64,000 nt of DNA. Source: Aeromicrobium sp. Root236. Lineage in GTDB: Bacteria; Actinomycetota; Actinomycetes; Propionibacteriales; Nocardioidaceae. The translations under genes and the position numbers were made by a program. The number at the start of each line of letters is the position of its first letter. The stretch's first letter is position 1. Shown here piece by piece: positions 34,111-46,720 of this stretch. The stretch covers positions 434,001 to 498,000 of the forward strand of contig NZ_LMIS01000001.1 of the NCBI RefSeq assembly GCF_001428805.1, written 5' to 3'. The notes beneath the pieces were generated by a model. It had not been told where the DNA came from and did not search any database. It saw nothing but the letters and a program-made list of their open reading frames with translations.

Positions 34111-34676
34111 CGGACGGCGCGCAGGACCAGGTGGGTCGCCAGCGAGGACGACCGCGACGACACCGTCTCGAACGTCGGCGGCGGGGTCCCGATGCCCTCG
34201 AACAGGCGTAGTCCGCCACCCAGCAGCAGGTGCGCGATGCTCAGCCGGATCTCGTCGACGAGCCCGGTCGAGAGGTACTGGCGGATCACGCCGGGCCCGC
34301 CCATCAGCAGCACGTCCCGCTCCCCGGCCAGCTCGCGCGCGCGGGCGAGTGCGGGCTTGATGCCCGAGACGTACGTGAAGGTGCCCGAGGTCATCGGCCG
34401 GTCCGGGAGCTCCTCGTGGGTCAGCACGACGGTCGGCAGCGGGAACGGCACGTCACCCCAGTGCGGGATCCCGAGATCGTGCATCACCCGGCCCACGAGG
34501 CACGCCCCGATGCCACCCGACAGGCTCTCGGCGACGGCCTTGTCGGTGTCGTCGCCCTCGAACAGCCACTCGTGCAGCGCTTCGCCGCCGACTCCCATGG
34601 CGTTCTCCATGCTCACGTCGGGGCCTGTGGCGTACCCGTCCAGCGAGATGGTCATGAACATGACGAGCGAGCTCAT
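34107..34676 (-). CDS. Dihydrofolate reductase family protein (RibD C-terminal domain)
   Basis: A 189-residue RibD_C-type reductase. It starts VMFMTISLDGYATGPDVS, has VGRVMHDLG as the nucleotide-binding loop and MGGPGVIRQYL near the C-terminus, followed by LLLGGGLRLFEGI. Likely an NADPH reductase of unknown substrate. The ATG at 34676 follows GGAGG; a very long in-frame extension upstream is a shadow of the M20 gene. It shares the family but little close sequence with the protein at 17882-18445. It is divergent from the M20 peptidase gene. Confidence 0.85.
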   Translation of the reverse strand: MSSLVMFMTISLDGYATGPDVSMENAMGVGGEALHEWLFEGDDTDKAVAESLSGGIGACLVGRVMHDLGIPHWGDVPFPLPTVVLTHEELPDRPMTSGTFTYVSGIKPALARARELAGERDVLLMGGPGVIRQYLSTGLVDEIRLSIAHLLLGGGLRLFEGIGTPPPTFETVSSRSSSLATHLVLRAVR

Positions 34677-34706
34677 GGGCGGGCCTCCGGTCGACGGCGT
34701 CGTGCG

Positions 34707-34712
34707 TAGGAT
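34707..34712 (+). promoter_or_regulatory. -10 element of the M20 peptidase gene
   Basis: TAGGAT ends 6 nt before the ATG at 34719. Confidence 0.45.
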
Positions 34713-34718
34713 CACCGT

Positions 34719-36011
34719 ATGGGGTACTCGCCGGAATCCGAAGCACTCGACATCTGCCGCGACCTGATCAGGATCGACACCTCCAACTACGGTGACGACT
34801 CGGGTCCGGGGGAGCGCAAGGCCGCCGAGTACGTCGCCGGCTCGCTCGCCGAGGTCGGCATCGAGTCGCAGATCTTCGAGTCCGAGTCGGGTCGGGCGAG
34901 CGTCGTCGCCCGCTGGGGCAACCAGGACTCGCCGCGCCCCGGCCTGCTGATCCACGGCCACCTCGACGTCGTACCGGCGCGGGGGAGCGACTGGCAGGTC
35001 GACCCGTTCGCCGCAGAGGTCGTCGACGGCTACCTGTTCGGCCGCGGTGCGGTCGACATGAAGGACTTCGACGCGATGCTGCTGTCGGTCGTACGCGCCC
35101 GGCAGCGCGCCGGCGCGATCCCCGACCGGCCCATCACGCTGGTCTTCACCGCCGACGAGGAGGCCGGCGGCGTGCTCGGGGCGCACTGGATGGTCGAGCA
35201 CCACCCTGAGCTGTTCGAGGGCTGCACCGAGGCGATCGGGGAGGTCGGCGGGTTCTCGACCGAGGTCGGTGGCAAGCGCCTCTATCTCATCGAGTCCGGC
35301 GAGAAGGGCATCGCGTGGATGCGCCTGCGAGCCCGCGGGACCGCAGGGCATGGCTCGATGCGCAACGACGACAACGCCGTCACGCACCTCGCGCAGGCGC
35401 TCGTGACGCTGGGGGAGCACCAGTGGCCCGACGAGCCCGGTCCCTCGATGGAGCTGCTGCTGGCCAAGGTGCGGGAGCTGACCGGCAAGGAGGGCACCGC
35501 CGACGAGCTGCTCGAGCAGTTCGGCCCCGCCATCCGCATGATCGGCGCCGGCATGCGCAACACGACGAACGCCACGATGCTGGAAGCGGGCTACAAGCAC
35601 AACGTGGTGCCCGGCGAGGCGATCGCGTACGTCGACGGGCGCTACCTGCCCGGCCATGCCGACTCGTTCGTGCCGGCCGTCCAGGAGATCGTGGGCGCCA
35701 ACGTGACCGTCGAGACGCACATCACGGACGCGGCGCTGGAGTACGCGTTCAAGGGCGACCTGGTCGATGCGATGACCGTGGCGCTGCACAGCCAGGACCC
35801 CGACGCGCACATCGCACCGTTCCTCATGTCCGGCGGCACCGACGCCAAGGCGTGGCACAAGCTGGGCATCACGTCGTACGGCTTCACGCCGCTCCGGCTC
35901 CCGGCCGACCTCGACTTCACGGCGCTGTTCCACGGCGTCGACGAGCGCGTGCCGGTCGAGGCGCTGGAGTTCGGCTCCCGCGTCTTCGACGAGTTCCTGA
36001 ACCTGGTCTAG
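34719..36011 (+). CDS. M20/M25/M40 family metallo-hydrolase
   Basis: A 430-residue dinuclear zinc peptidase or deacylase. Metal and catalytic residues are visible in HGHLDVVPA (His and catalytic Asp), RGAVDMKDF (bridging Asp) and FTADEEAGG (catalytic Glu pair), with a lid domain between. The C-terminal SGGTDAKAWHKLGI and LFHGVDERVP carry the last ligands. It belongs to the M20 branch of dipeptidases, acetylornithine deacetylases and carboxypeptidase G2; actinobacterial members are usually annotated as peptidases. Promoter spacing suggests a leaderless mRNA. Confidence 0.88.
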   Translation: MGYSPESEALDICRDLIRIDTSNYGDDSGPGERKAAEYVAGSLAEVGIESQIFESESGRASVVARWGNQDSPRPGLLIHGHLDVVPARGSDWQVDPFAAEVVDGYLFGRGAVDMKDFDAMLLSVVRARQRAGAIPDRPITLVFTADEEAGGVLGAHWMVEHHPELFEGCTEAIGEVGGFSTEVGGKRLYLIESGEKGIAWMRLRARGTAGHGSMRNDDNAVTHLAQALVTLGEHQWPDEPGPSMELLLAKVRELTGKEGTADELLEQFGPAIRMIGAGMRNTTNATMLEAGYKHNVVPGEAIAYVDGRYLPGHADSFVPAVQEIVGANVTVETHITDAALEYAFKGDLVDAMTVALHSQDPDAHIAPFLMSGGTDAKAWHKLGITSYGFTPLRLPADLDFTALFHGVDERVPVEALEFGSRVFDEFLNLV

Positions 36012-36015
36012 CGGG

Positions 36016-36201
36016 TCAGAGCGTGCTGCGCATGCGGATGATCTTGCGGCGCAGGACGACCGTCCGCTGCCCGGTGCCGTCCTTGCGCAATCGGTCGAGC
36101 TCCCACCCCTGATACTCCGCGGCGTCGGTCAGCATGCGGCACACCGCCGTACGCGACTTGGTGCGGTCGATCGTGAGGTTCCAGAACTCGTACTCGATCA
36201 T
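36016..36201 (-). CDS. DUF5703 family small protein
   Basis: A 61-residue protein starting MIEYEFWNLTI and ending in the basic RRKIIRMRSTL, with a conserved YQGWELDRLR core. This is the DUF5703 small-protein family of actinobacteria; function unknown. ATG at 36201 has a GAGAGGTGAG Shine-Dalgarno. It follows the aldo/keto reductase stop by 11 nt on the same strand, so it is probably cotranscribed. Tail-to-tail with the M20 gene. Confidence 0.82.
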   Translation of the reverse strand: MIEYEFWNLTIDRTKSRTAVCRMLTDAAEYQGWELDRLRKDGTGQRTVVLRRKIIRMRSTL

Positions 36202-36212
36202 TGACTCACCTC

Positions 36213-37166
36213 TCATCTTGCACTGTCCGACACGTCGTCGAGGGCCTGCACGATCTCGGGCGGCAGCTCGAGGTCTTCCGACGCCAGGTTCTCCTGCAGC
36301 TGTGATGTCGTACGTGCCCCGACGATCGCCGACGCAACCCCGGGACGGGCCAGCAGCCAGGCGAGCGCCACATGGGCGATCGTGACGTCGAGACCCTCGG
36401 AGGCGCGCGCGAGCGCCTCGACGACCGCCGACTTCTGCGGAGTGAGGTACTTGGCGACGAACGCCTCCCACGCCGGGTCGGCAGCACGCGAGTCCGACGG
36501 CACGCCACCGCGATACTTGCCGGTCAGCACGCCGCGGCCGAGCGGTGACCAGGCCAGCACGCCCATCCCGAGATGCCGTGCGGCCGGCAGGACCTCGTCC
36601 TCGGCCTCACGGCGTACGAGGGAGTACTCGACCTGTGTGCTGATCAGGGGAAGCGCGTCGGCACGCTCCGCGAGCCAGGTGTGCGCCAGTGCGGTCTGCC
36701 AGCCGGCGTAGTTGGAGATGCCGACGTAGCGCGTGCGCCCCGTCCGTACGGCGTGCTCGAGCGTGCCGAGCGTCTCCTCGATCGGTGTCTCTGCGTCCCA
36801 CGTGTGGATCTGCCACAGGTCGAGGTGATCCGTGCCGAGCTGGCGCAACGACAGGTCGAGCTGGTCGAGCAACGTGCGGCGCGAGCTGTCGCGGTCGATG
36901 CGGTCGCCGCGCTTGATCAACCCGGCCTTGCCGGCCAGCACGATGCGGCCACGTACGTCGGCCTTGTTGATGAGGGTGCCGAGCAGCTCCTCGCACGCAC
37001 CGTCGCCGTAGATCGGTGCCGTGTCGACCAACGTGCCGCCTGCGTCGAGGAACGTCGACAGCTGCTCCTCGGCGTCGTACGCGTCGACGGCGGTGCCCCA
37101 CGTCATGGTGCCGAGCGCGAGCCGTGACACTTCCAGCCCCGATGCACCAACGCGGCGATACTGCAT
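36213..37166 (-). CDS. Aldo/keto reductase
   Basis: A 317-residue (beta/alpha)8 NADPH oxidoreductase. The active-site Asp and Tyr are in DTAPIYGDGACEE, Lys in VLAGKAGL and His in LWQIHTWDAE. The C-terminal SAIVGARTTSQLQENL is the phosphate/NADPH-binding stretch. It is close to the YdhF/tas-like general aldo/keto reductases. ATG at 37166 lies 6 nt after TAGCCT. It is divergent from uppP (starts 49 bp apart). Substrate unknown. Confidence 0.9.
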   Translation of the reverse strand: MQYRRVGASGLEVSRLALGTMTWGTAVDAYDAEEQLSTFLDAGGTLVDTAPIYGDGACEELLGTLINKADVRGRIVLAGKAGLIKRGDRIDRDSSRRTLLDQLDLSLRQLGTDHLDLWQIHTWDAETPIEETLGTLEHAVRTGRTRYVGISNYAGWQTALAHTWLAERADALPLISTQVEYSLVRREAEDEVLPAARHLGMGVLAWSPLGRGVLTGKYRGGVPSDSRAADPAWEAFVAKYLTPQKSAVVEALARASEGLDVTIAHVALAWLLARPGVASAIVGARTTSQLQENLASEDLELPPEIVQALDDVSDSAR

Positions 37167-37172
37167 GCCGCA

Positions 37173-37178
37173 AGGCTA
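37173..37178 (-). promoter_or_regulatory. -10 element of the aldo/keto reductase gene
   Basis: TAGCCT on the minus strand ends 6 nt before the ATG at 37166, back to back with the uppP promoter. Confidence 0.45.
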
Positions 37179-37202
37179 GTCGGACGGGTGAAGGCAGCCC
37201 GG

Positions 37203-37208
37203 TAGGCT
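37203..37208 (+). promoter_or_regulatory. -10 element of uppP
   Basis: TAGGCT ends 6 nt before the GTG at 37215. Confidence 0.45.
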
Positions 37209-37214
37209 CGCACA

Positions 37215-38051
37215 GTGGATTTCCTCCGTGCCGTGGTCCTGGGTCTGCTTCAGGGCCTGACCGAGTTCCTGCCCATCTCCAGCAGCGCGCATCTCGCGAT
37301 CTTCCCCAAGTTCTTCGGGTGGGACGATCCGGGCGCCGCGTTCACGGCGGTGATCCAGATCGGCACCGAGCTCGCGGTGGTGATCTACTTCTGGCGTGAC
37401 ATCGTCACGATCGCCTCCGGGTGGATCCGCGGCCTGTTCAGCGCGAGCGCCCGCGAAGCCCTCGAGTGGCGCATGGGCTGGTTCGTCATCATCGGCTCCG
37501 TGCCGATCGTGATCCTCGGCCTGTTGTTCCAGGACTCGATCAAGCACGAGTTCCGTCGGGTCGCCCTGATCGCCGTCGCGCTGATCGTCTTCGGCCTGAT
37601 CCTCGGGTTCGCCGAGCGCTGGGGCCTCAAGAACCGCCCGATCGAGAAGCTCACGACCCGCGACGCGGTCCTGTTCGGCCTCGCCCAGGCGTGCGCGCTG
37701 TTCCCGGGTGTCTCGCGCTCCGGCGGCACGATCAGCATGGGACTGCTGCTCGGTTACGAGCGCCGCGCGGCCACCCGCTACGCGTTCCTGCTGGCGATCC
37801 CCGCGGTGCTGGGCGCCGGCATCTACAACCTCAAGGACATCCCGGACCAGGCCAACGCGTACGGCCCCGGTCCCACGATCGTCGCGACCGTCGTGTCGTT
37901 CGTCGTCGGCCTCGCCGTGATCCACTGGCTGCTGGAGTACGTCAGCCGCAAGTCGTACACGCCGTTCGTCATCTACCGCGTCGCGCTCGGCGTGCTGGTG
38001 CTCGCCCTCGTGGTCACCGGCGTCATGACCTCGACCGTGACCGTCAGCTGA
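37215..38051 (+). CDS. uppP: Undecaprenyl-diphosphatase UppP (BacA)
   Basis: A 278-residue polytopic membrane enzyme that dephosphorylates undecaprenyl diphosphate, recycling the lipid carrier for peptidoglycan synthesis; overproduction confers bacitracin resistance. The (E/Q)xxxE-PxSSSxHL motif is present as LQGLTEFLPISSSAHL, with Gln in the first position, and the second motif is FPGVSRSGGTISMG. Length is typical. GTG at 37215 is set by the TAGGCT -10. The gene ends at a large inverted repeat shared with the convergent corA. Confidence 0.95.
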   Translation: MDFLRAVVLGLLQGLTEFLPISSSAHLAIFPKFFGWDDPGAAFTAVIQIGTELAVVIYFWRDIVTIASGWIRGLFSASAREALEWRMGWFVIIGSVPIVILGLLFQDSIKHEFRRVALIAVALIVFGLILGFAERWGLKNRPIEKLTTRDAVLFGLAQACALFPGVSRSGGTISMGLLLGYERRAATRYAFLLAIPAVLGAGIYNLKDIPDQANAYGPGPTIVATVVSFVVGLAVIHWLLEYVSRKSYTPFVIYRVALGVLVLALVVTGVMTSTVTVS

Positions 38052-38052
38052 T

Positions 38053-38119
38053 CCCGCGATTCGTGGAGTTAAAGGCGGTACACGCGCCTTTTAGCGCCTG
38101 TAGCTTCACGAATCGCGGG
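38053..38119. repeat. 67-bp inverted repeat between uppP and corA (terminator or mobile palindrome)
   Basis: CCCGCGATTCGTG (38053-38065) is perfectly complementary to CACGAATCGCGGG (38107-38119). The arms extend inward to 25 bp with three mismatches. The centre holds a competing hairpin (TAAAGGCG with CGCCTTTTA). It fills the whole gap between two convergent genes, so it can act as a two-way terminator. Size and nested structure also suit a palindromic repetitive element. Confidence 0.65.
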
Positions 38120-38126
38120 GGTCCGC

Positions 38127-39086
38127 TCAGAGCCAGCCGGACTTCTTGAAGCGGCGGTAGATGTAGAGGCACAGCCCGCCGATCACCCCGACGCAGATCG
38201 GGTAGCCGTACGTCCAGGTGAGCTCCGGCATGTGCTCGAAGTTCATGCCGTAGATGCCGGCGATCGCGGTCGGTACGGCGAAGATCGTCGCACCGGCGGT
38301 GAGCTTGCGCATGTCCTCGTTCTGCTGGACGCTCAGCTGCGCCAGGTGAGCCTGCAGCGCGTTGTCGAGCAGGTGGTCGATCGAGTCGATCGCTTCAGCG
38401 GCTCGCGCGAGGTGGTCGCCGATGTCGCGGAAGTACGGTCGCGCGTTCTCGGGCATCGAGCCCTGCGCGAACCGCAGGATCGGCTCCTTGAGCGGCAGCA
38501 CCGCGCGACGGAACTCCAGGGTCTCGCGCTTGAGCCGGTAGATGCGGGTCGAGTCGTTGGACCGCTCCGCGGAGAACACCGAGGTCTCGACCTCCTGCAC
38601 GTCGATCTCGAGCTCCCTGGCGACGGCCTCGTAGTGGTCCACGATGTTGTCGACGACGGCGTACAACGCAGCCGTCGGCCCGTGCGAGAGCGGCTCGATC
38701 ATGGTCTCCGCAGCGCGCCGGGCCTCCTTGAGGGTGGGCCCGCCGTGTCGCACCGTCAGCAGGAAGTTCGAGCCGAGGAAGATGTTGACCTCGTGCGTCC
38801 GGATGTCGTCGTCGCTGTAGGCCACCGTGCGGATCGACATGAACAGGTGGTCCTCGTAGCGCTCGACCTTGGGCCGCTGGTGCGCCTCGAGGGCGTCCTC
38901 GACGGCCAGCGGATGCAGCCGCAGCGACTCCGCGACGCGATGCATCTCGTCGGTCGTCGGGTTGCCGATGCCGATCCAGAGGAAGTCGTCCTCCCCGAGG
39001 CCGGCCAAGGCGGCGTCGAGCGAGTGCTTGTCATCCTTGGTCGACTCACGAATTCCGTCGCGATAGACCGCGCAGTCGATGATCAC
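38127..39086 (-). CDS. corA: Magnesium/cobalt transporter CorA
   Basis: A 319-residue CorA channel: a large cytoplasmic N-terminal domain, then two C-terminal transmembrane helices joined by a loop with the [11 protein letters not shown] selectivity motif (GMN). It mediates Mg2+ (or Co2+/Ni2+) influx as a pentamer. GTG at 39086 was chosen because a -10-like CAGAAT ends 6 nt upstream on the minus strand. Divergent from mshC (starts 75 bp apart) and convergent with uppP. Confidence 0.93.
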   Translation of the reverse strand: MIIDCAVYRDGIRESTKDDKHSLDAALAGLGEDDFLWIGIGNPTTDEMHRVAESLRLHPLAVEDALEAHQRPKVERYEDHLFMSIRTVAYSDDDIRTHEVNIFLGSNFLLTVRHGGPTLKEARRAAETMIEPLSHGPTAALYAVVDNIVDHYEAVARELEIDVQEVETSVFSAERSNDSTRIYRLKRETLEFRRAVLPLKEPILRFAQGSMPENARPYFRDIGDHLARAAEAIDSIDHLLDNALQAHLAQLSVQQNEDMRKLTAGATIFAVPTAIAGIYGMNFEHMPELTWTYGYPICVGVIGGLCLYIYRRFKKSGWL

Positions 39087-39149
39087 GACGTCATTCTGCC
39101 CCCGGTCTCAACGGGTGACGCCGTCGACAGGCCGCAGCCAGCCAGCCGA

Positions 39150-39155
39150 TACGCT
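39150..39155 (+). promoter_or_regulatory. -10 element of mshC
   Basis: TACGCT ends 6 nt before the ATG at 39162. Confidence 0.45.
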
Positions 39156-39161
39156 CGCCTC

Positions 39162-40388
39162 ATGCGCAGCTGGTCACGTCCCGACGTCCCGTCACTCGGC
39201 GATCTCGGACTCGGTGAAGGGCCGGTCGTGCGCGTCCACGACACCGCATCGGGCGAGGTACGCCCGAGCGACCCGGCGGGTTCGGCCCGGATGTACGTCT
39301 GTGGCATCACGCCGTACGACGCGACGCACATGGGTCACGCCTCGACCTACCTGGCGTTCGACCTGCTCCAGCGGGTGTGGCTCGACCACGGTATCGACGT
39401 CGACTACACGCAGAACGTCACGGACGTCGACGATCCGCTGATCGAGCGGGCGCAGGCGACCGGCGTCGAGTGGTCCGACCTCGCGGCACAGGAGATCGAG
39501 CTGTTCCGTCAGGACATGACCGCGCTGAGGATCATCCCGCCGGCCAACTATGTCGGCGCGGTGGAGACGATCGACCTGGTCGTGGACCTCATCGACAAGC
39601 TGCACCGGGCGGGATCGGTCTATCAGGTCGACGACGACCTCTACTTCGATGTGCATGCCGACGCCGGCTTCGGCAGCGTGTCCGGACTCGACGAGGCCGA
39701 GATGCTCCGCATCTTCCCCGAGCGCGGGGGAGACCCCGACCGGCCGGGCAAGAAGCACCCGCTGGACTGTCTGCTCTGGCAGGCCGAGCGACCCGGTGAG
39801 CCGTCCTGGGAGACCCGCCTCGGCAAGGGCCGGCCGGGCTGGCACGTCGAGTGCGCCGCGATCGCGCTGAAGCACCTCGGCGTCAGGTTCGACGTCCAGG
39901 GCGGAGGATCCGACCTGGTGTTCCCGCACCACGAGATGTCCGCGTCAGAAGCCACCGTCGTGACGCACGAGCCGTTCGCCGAGGCGTACGTCCACGCCGG
40001 CATGGTCGGCTTCGAGGGCGAGAAGATGTCGAAGTCCAAGGGCAACCTCGTGCTCGTCTCGCAGCTCCGTGCCGACGGCCGCGACCCCATGGCGATCCGG
40101 CTGGCTCTCCTGGCGCACCACTACCGCAGCGACTGGGAGTGGTTCGACGACGAGATCACCAAGGCCGAGGCCCGCCTCGCGACCTGGCGTGACGCGGTCA
40201 GTCGTACGCTCGCGCCGTCAGGCACCGAGGTGCTGAAGGCCGTACGCGCTGCGCTCGCCGACGACCTCGACGCGCCGACGGCCCTTGCGGCGATCGACGC
40301 CTGGGCTGCCGACGACGCGGCCGCCGACCCGCAGGCCGGTCGCACCGTACGCACCGCCGTCGACGCCTTGCTCGGCGTGGCGTTGTGA
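39162..40388 (+). CDS. mshC: L-cysteine:1D-myo-inositol 2-amino-2-deoxy-alpha-D-glucopyranoside ligase MshC
   Basis: A 408-residue class I aminoacyl-tRNA-synthetase-like ligase that joins cysteine to GlcN-Ins in mycothiol synthesis. It has the [11 protein letters not shown] variant of the HIGH motif, zinc ligands including [16 protein letters not shown] and [11 protein letters not shown], and KMSKSKGN. The short length and the THMGHA motif distinguish it from true CysRS (about 460 residues or more). This shows that the host uses mycothiol as its main low-molecular-weight thiol. Its stop overlaps the following small gene by one base. Confidence 0.93.
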   Translation: MRSWSRPDVPSLGDLGLGEGPVVRVHDTASGEVRPSDPAGSARMYVCGITPYDATHMGHASTYLAFDLLQRVWLDHGIDVDYTQNVTDVDDPLIERAQATGVEWSDLAAQEIELFRQDMTALRIIPPANYVGAVETIDLVVDLIDKLHRAGSVYQVDDDLYFDVHADAGFGSVSGLDEAEMLRIFPERGGDPDRPGKKHPLDCLLWQAERPGEPSWETRLGKGRPGWHVECAAIALKHLGVRFDVQGGGSDLVFPHHEMSASEATVVTHEPFAEAYVHAGMVGFEGEKMSKSKGNLVLVSQLRADGRDPMAIRLALLAHHYRSDWEWFDDEITKAEARLATWRDAVSRTLAPSGTEVLKAVRAALADDLDAPTALAAIDAWAADDAAADPQAGRTVRTAVDALLGVAL

Positions 40389-40570
40389 TGCGTCGCCCGT
40401 CGAAGGAGGAGCTCGACATCCTGCGGTGGGTCACGACCGCCGCACTGGCCGTGGTCTACATGTTCACCGGCTTCTGGCCCGCCCTCGTGGTGGGCGTCAT
40501 CGTGCTCTGGCTGCCCGGGCTGATCAAGGTCGGGGCGTCGTTCCGCGACGGTCTCCGCGGACCGCGCTGA
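40388..40570 (+). CDS. Small membrane protein coupled to mshC
   Basis: A 60-residue protein with two close hydrophobic segments (about 14-27 and 29-46) flanked by charged ends. ATG at 40388 shares its A with the mshC stop (TGATG), so it is translationally coupled. No family recognised. The placement may hint at a role near mycothiol synthesis, but this is not shown by sequence. Confidence 0.6.
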   Translation: MRRPSKEELDILRWVTTAALAVVYMFTGFWPALVVGVIVLWLPGLIKVGASFRDGLRGPR

Positions 40571-40574
40571 GCCC

Positions 40575-41003
40575 CTAGCCTTCTGCCTGCATCCGTTCGA
40601 GGACCTCGGGCCATTCCTCGGGAGAGACGGTGACCGGCGTCTGCAGCAGCCACTGCACCCCGAACGGATCGCGTACGCGCCCACCGCGAGCCCCGTACGC
40701 CTGGTCAGCGACAGGGAAGATGATCTCGGCGCCTGCATCGACCATCGCGGCTGCGACGGCGTCCGGCTCTGGTGTGACGACGTCAAGGATCGAACCGGGC
40801 GTCTGGGCGGTCGCTGCCGGGTCGGTGTCGTCGGCGTCCTTGAGCGTGACGCTGCAGCCGAAGACCTCCAGCTCAGCGAACACGATGCGATCTCCGACCG
40901 GATAGCTGCTGATCAGCTCCGCGCCGAGGACGTCCCGATAGAAGTCGATCGCCGCAGCAGCATCCGACACGACGAGCTTGGGCCGGATCGTGTTGTCACC
41001 CAT
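40575..41003 (-). CDS. VOC family protein (glyoxalase/bleomycin-resistance fold)
   Basis: A 142-residue VOC protein of the PhnB/glyoxalase-like kind. It has repeated beta-alpha-beta-beta-beta units, with AAIDFYRDVLGAE near the start and YGARGGRVRDPFGVQWLL near the end. In such proteins metal or ligand binds between the two modules; substrate unknown. ATG at 41003 is preceded at 6 nt by AAAACT, a weak -10. It is convergent with mshC's small partner and divergent from the lipoprotein gene. Confidence 0.85.
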   Translation of the reverse strand: MGDNTIRPKLVVSDAAAAIDFYRDVLGAELISSYPVGDRIVFAELEVFGCSVTLKDADDTDPAATAQTPGSILDVVTPEPDAVAAAMVDAGAEIIFPVADQAYGARGGRVRDPFGVQWLLQTPVTVSPEEWPEVLERMQAEG

Positions 41004-41128
41004 GCGGCCAGTTTTGCACGGGCCTCGGACGTCCTGCACCGCCCCAGACCCGGACGGACACCAAAACGTAGCCTCGCCCAGGCGTCGTTCGTGCACACGA
41101 GAGACAGCTGGTCTGCAAGGATCGCCGA

Positions 41129-41803
41129 ATGAAGAGGACCGCGTGCGTGATCGCCTGCATCGCCGTCCTGGCCGCAGGCTGCGGATCGTCCGACAACGGC
41201 AGCGACGCTCAGACGAAGCCGGCCGCCGGACTCGCATCGACCGTCACCCAGGATGGCGTGTACGCCGTCGGCAAGGACATCAAGCCTGGCGTATACACCG
41301 CCAAGGGCGAGTGCGCGGCGTACACGGCTTCCTCGGCGGACTTCGACATCATGGACGACAACGCCGACGACGACGCCTACATCAGCGGCTCCATGCGGGT
41401 CGGCGACGTCCAACGCATCGAGCTGCACGACGGGGAGTTCTTCACCAGTCGGTCCTGCAGCGCGTGGACGCGCGAAGCCAGCTCGAAGGCGGCTAGCGCG
41501 GACCCGGCGACGCTGGCGGGCGGATGCGAGATCCTCATGGGCAAGGGCAAGGTTGCGCAAGCGGCGCTGGGGTTCACCGGCAAGAAGGAGTCAGCGGCCG
41601 ACAAGGCGTCCCGTGGCAGGCTCCAGGACCAGCTGTTCACGGTCGTGGGCGCCAACAACCCAAAGCTCGCGGACCCTGCCGGTCAGCTCGTCGACTTCCT
41701 CGACGATCCAGCTGCCTATCTCGACGACGACGGCAAGGTCGGGTCCACGGTCCTGCGTGCGTTCTCAGACATCCAGAAGGCCTGCGCCCACCAATCGAAC
41801 TAG
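41129..41803 (+). CDS. Putative lipoprotein
   Basis: A 224-residue exported lipoprotein: MKRTACVIACIAVLAAGC with lipobox Cys18, then a Ser/Asn-rich linker. Residues 43-115 (DGVYAVGKDIKPGVYTAKGECAAY region) resemble a small beta-domain seen in actinobacterial secreted proteins with the G-x-Y-x-V-G-x-D-I-x-P-G pattern. The remainder is helical. Cys pairs in the mature part could form disulfides. Function unknown. A single gene between VOC and PAC2 genes. Confidence 0.78.
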   Translation: MKRTACVIACIAVLAAGCGSSDNGSDAQTKPAAGLASTVTQDGVYAVGKDIKPGVYTAKGECAAYTASSADFDIMDDNADDDAYISGSMRVGDVQRIELHDGEFFTSRSCSAWTREASSKAASADPATLAGGCEILMGKGKVAQAALGFTGKKESAADKASRGRLQDQLFTVVGANNPKLADPAGQLVDFLDDPAAYLDDDGKVGSTVLRAFSDIQKACAHQSN

Positions 41804-41809
41804 CGGGAC

Positions 41810-42661
41810 CTATTCCGGGTCGTCGTTGCGACGGCGCAGGTAGCGCTCGAACTCGCGGGCGATCGCGTCGCCGGAGGCCTCGGGCAGGTCGCTCGTGTCC
41901 CGCTCGTTCTCGAGCGCCTCGACGTACTCGGCGATCTCCTCGTCACGCGACGTCAGGTCCTCGGCGCCCCGCTGCCACGCGTCGGTCATCTCGACAAGGA
42001 CGCCCTGGGGGAGCGGCAGGCCCATCGCGTCCTCGATCGCGCCGAGCAGCGCCAGGGTGGCCTTGGGGCACGGCGGCTCTGCGAGGTAGTGCGGGACCGC
42101 GGCCCACAGTGACGCCGAGGCGATGCCTTCCTGGGACGCCATCTCGTTGAGGACCGACGTGATGCCCACGGGTCCCGAATACGTCGAGGGGAGCAACGAC
42201 ATGCGCTCCATCAGCACCGGATCCGTCGTCGAGCCGCTGACCGGCACCGGGCGGGTGTGCGGCGAGTCCGCGAGCAGGGCGCCCAAGGTGATCAGCTCGG
42301 TGACCCCGGCGAGCTTCGCCACGCCGAGCACGGTCGAGCAGAACGCCTTCCAGCGGAAGTTGGGCTCGGGAGCGCGCAGCAGCAGCACATCACGCTCTCC
42401 ACGCCGGGGACGGGCGTGATAGATCATCGGCGCGGGCCACGTGATCAACCGGTCGCCGTCGTCACCGTTGTGGACCTGCGGCCGGTGCACCTGGAAGTCG
42501 TAGTAGTCCTCAGGGTCCAGCTCGATCAGCAGCTCGGCGTCCCACTCCTCGATGAGGTGGTCGACGGTGCCCGACGCGGCATCGGCGGCGTCGTTCCACC
42601 CCTCGAAGGCAGCCACCATCCACGGGTCTCGGAGCTGCGGGATGTCGGGGCTGGAGGTCAC
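41810..42661 (-). CDS. PAC2 family protein
   Basis: A 283-residue member of the PAC2 family (PF09754), related to proteasome assembly chaperone 2 of eukaryotes. N-terminal MVAAFEGWNDAADAAS is the family signature. Actinobacteria that carry proteasomes usually encode one or more PAC2 proteins, but a proteasome role has not been settled for them. GTG at 42661 lies 6 nt after TAGGCT. It is directly downstream of metH on the same strand, yet seems to have its own promoter. Confidence 0.87.
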   Translation of the reverse strand: MTSSPDIPQLRDPWMVAAFEGWNDAADAASGTVDHLIEEWDAELLIELDPEDYYDFQVHRPQVHNGDDGDRLITWPAPMIYHARPRRGERDVLLLRAPEPNFRWKAFCSTVLGVAKLAGVTELITLGALLADSPHTRPVPVSGSTTDPVLMERMSLLPSTYSGPVGITSVLNEMASQEGIASASLWAAVPHYLAEPPCPKATLALLGAIEDAMGLPLPQGVLVEMTDAWQRGAEDLTSRDEEIAEYVEALENERDTSDLPEASGDAIAREFERYLRRRNDDPE

Positions 42662-42667
42662 TCCTTC

Positions 42668-42673
42668 AGCCTA
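42668..42673 (-). promoter_or_regulatory. -10 element of the PAC2 gene
   Basis: TAGGCT on the minus strand ends 6 nt before the GTG at 42661. Confidence 0.45.
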
Positions 42674-42686
42674 GCCCGCGCACGCC

Positions 42687-46481
<3,795 letters not shown>

Positions 46482-46708
46482 AAGCAATCCTCGAGGAGTT
46501 GATCGGCAGGAATGCTGGGGCGCTCCAGCCGGCGGCGGGCTCGCCTGGGCCTCGGGAGCTCCCGAACTTAGTGCCACCAGTATCTCATGATGATCAACGT
46601 CGCGCCCGGACCTTCGCCGGGCGTGGACATGCTGTCCTCGGACGAGGTTCGACCGACGCCCGCGCTCGAGCCGCCGGACGCGCGCGATCCTCGACGATCG
46701 GCCTGTTC

Positions 46709-46714
46709 TACGGT
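46709..46714 (+). promoter_or_regulatory. -10 element of the HAD hydrolase gene
   Basis: TACGGT ends 6 nt before the GTG at 46721. Confidence 0.45.
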
Positions 46715-46720
46715 GGTCGG

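Noticed and set aside
34107-35933. 608-residue protein extending the reductase gene into the M20 gene
   Set aside because: Only the last 189 residues resemble a protein family; the rest is an antisense shadow of the M20 peptidase.
46482-46720. Riboswitch upstream of metH (cobalamin or SAM)
   Set aside because: I looked for B12-box and SAM-motif sequences on the minus strand and saw none, only a short CGGGAGCTCCCG palindrome.
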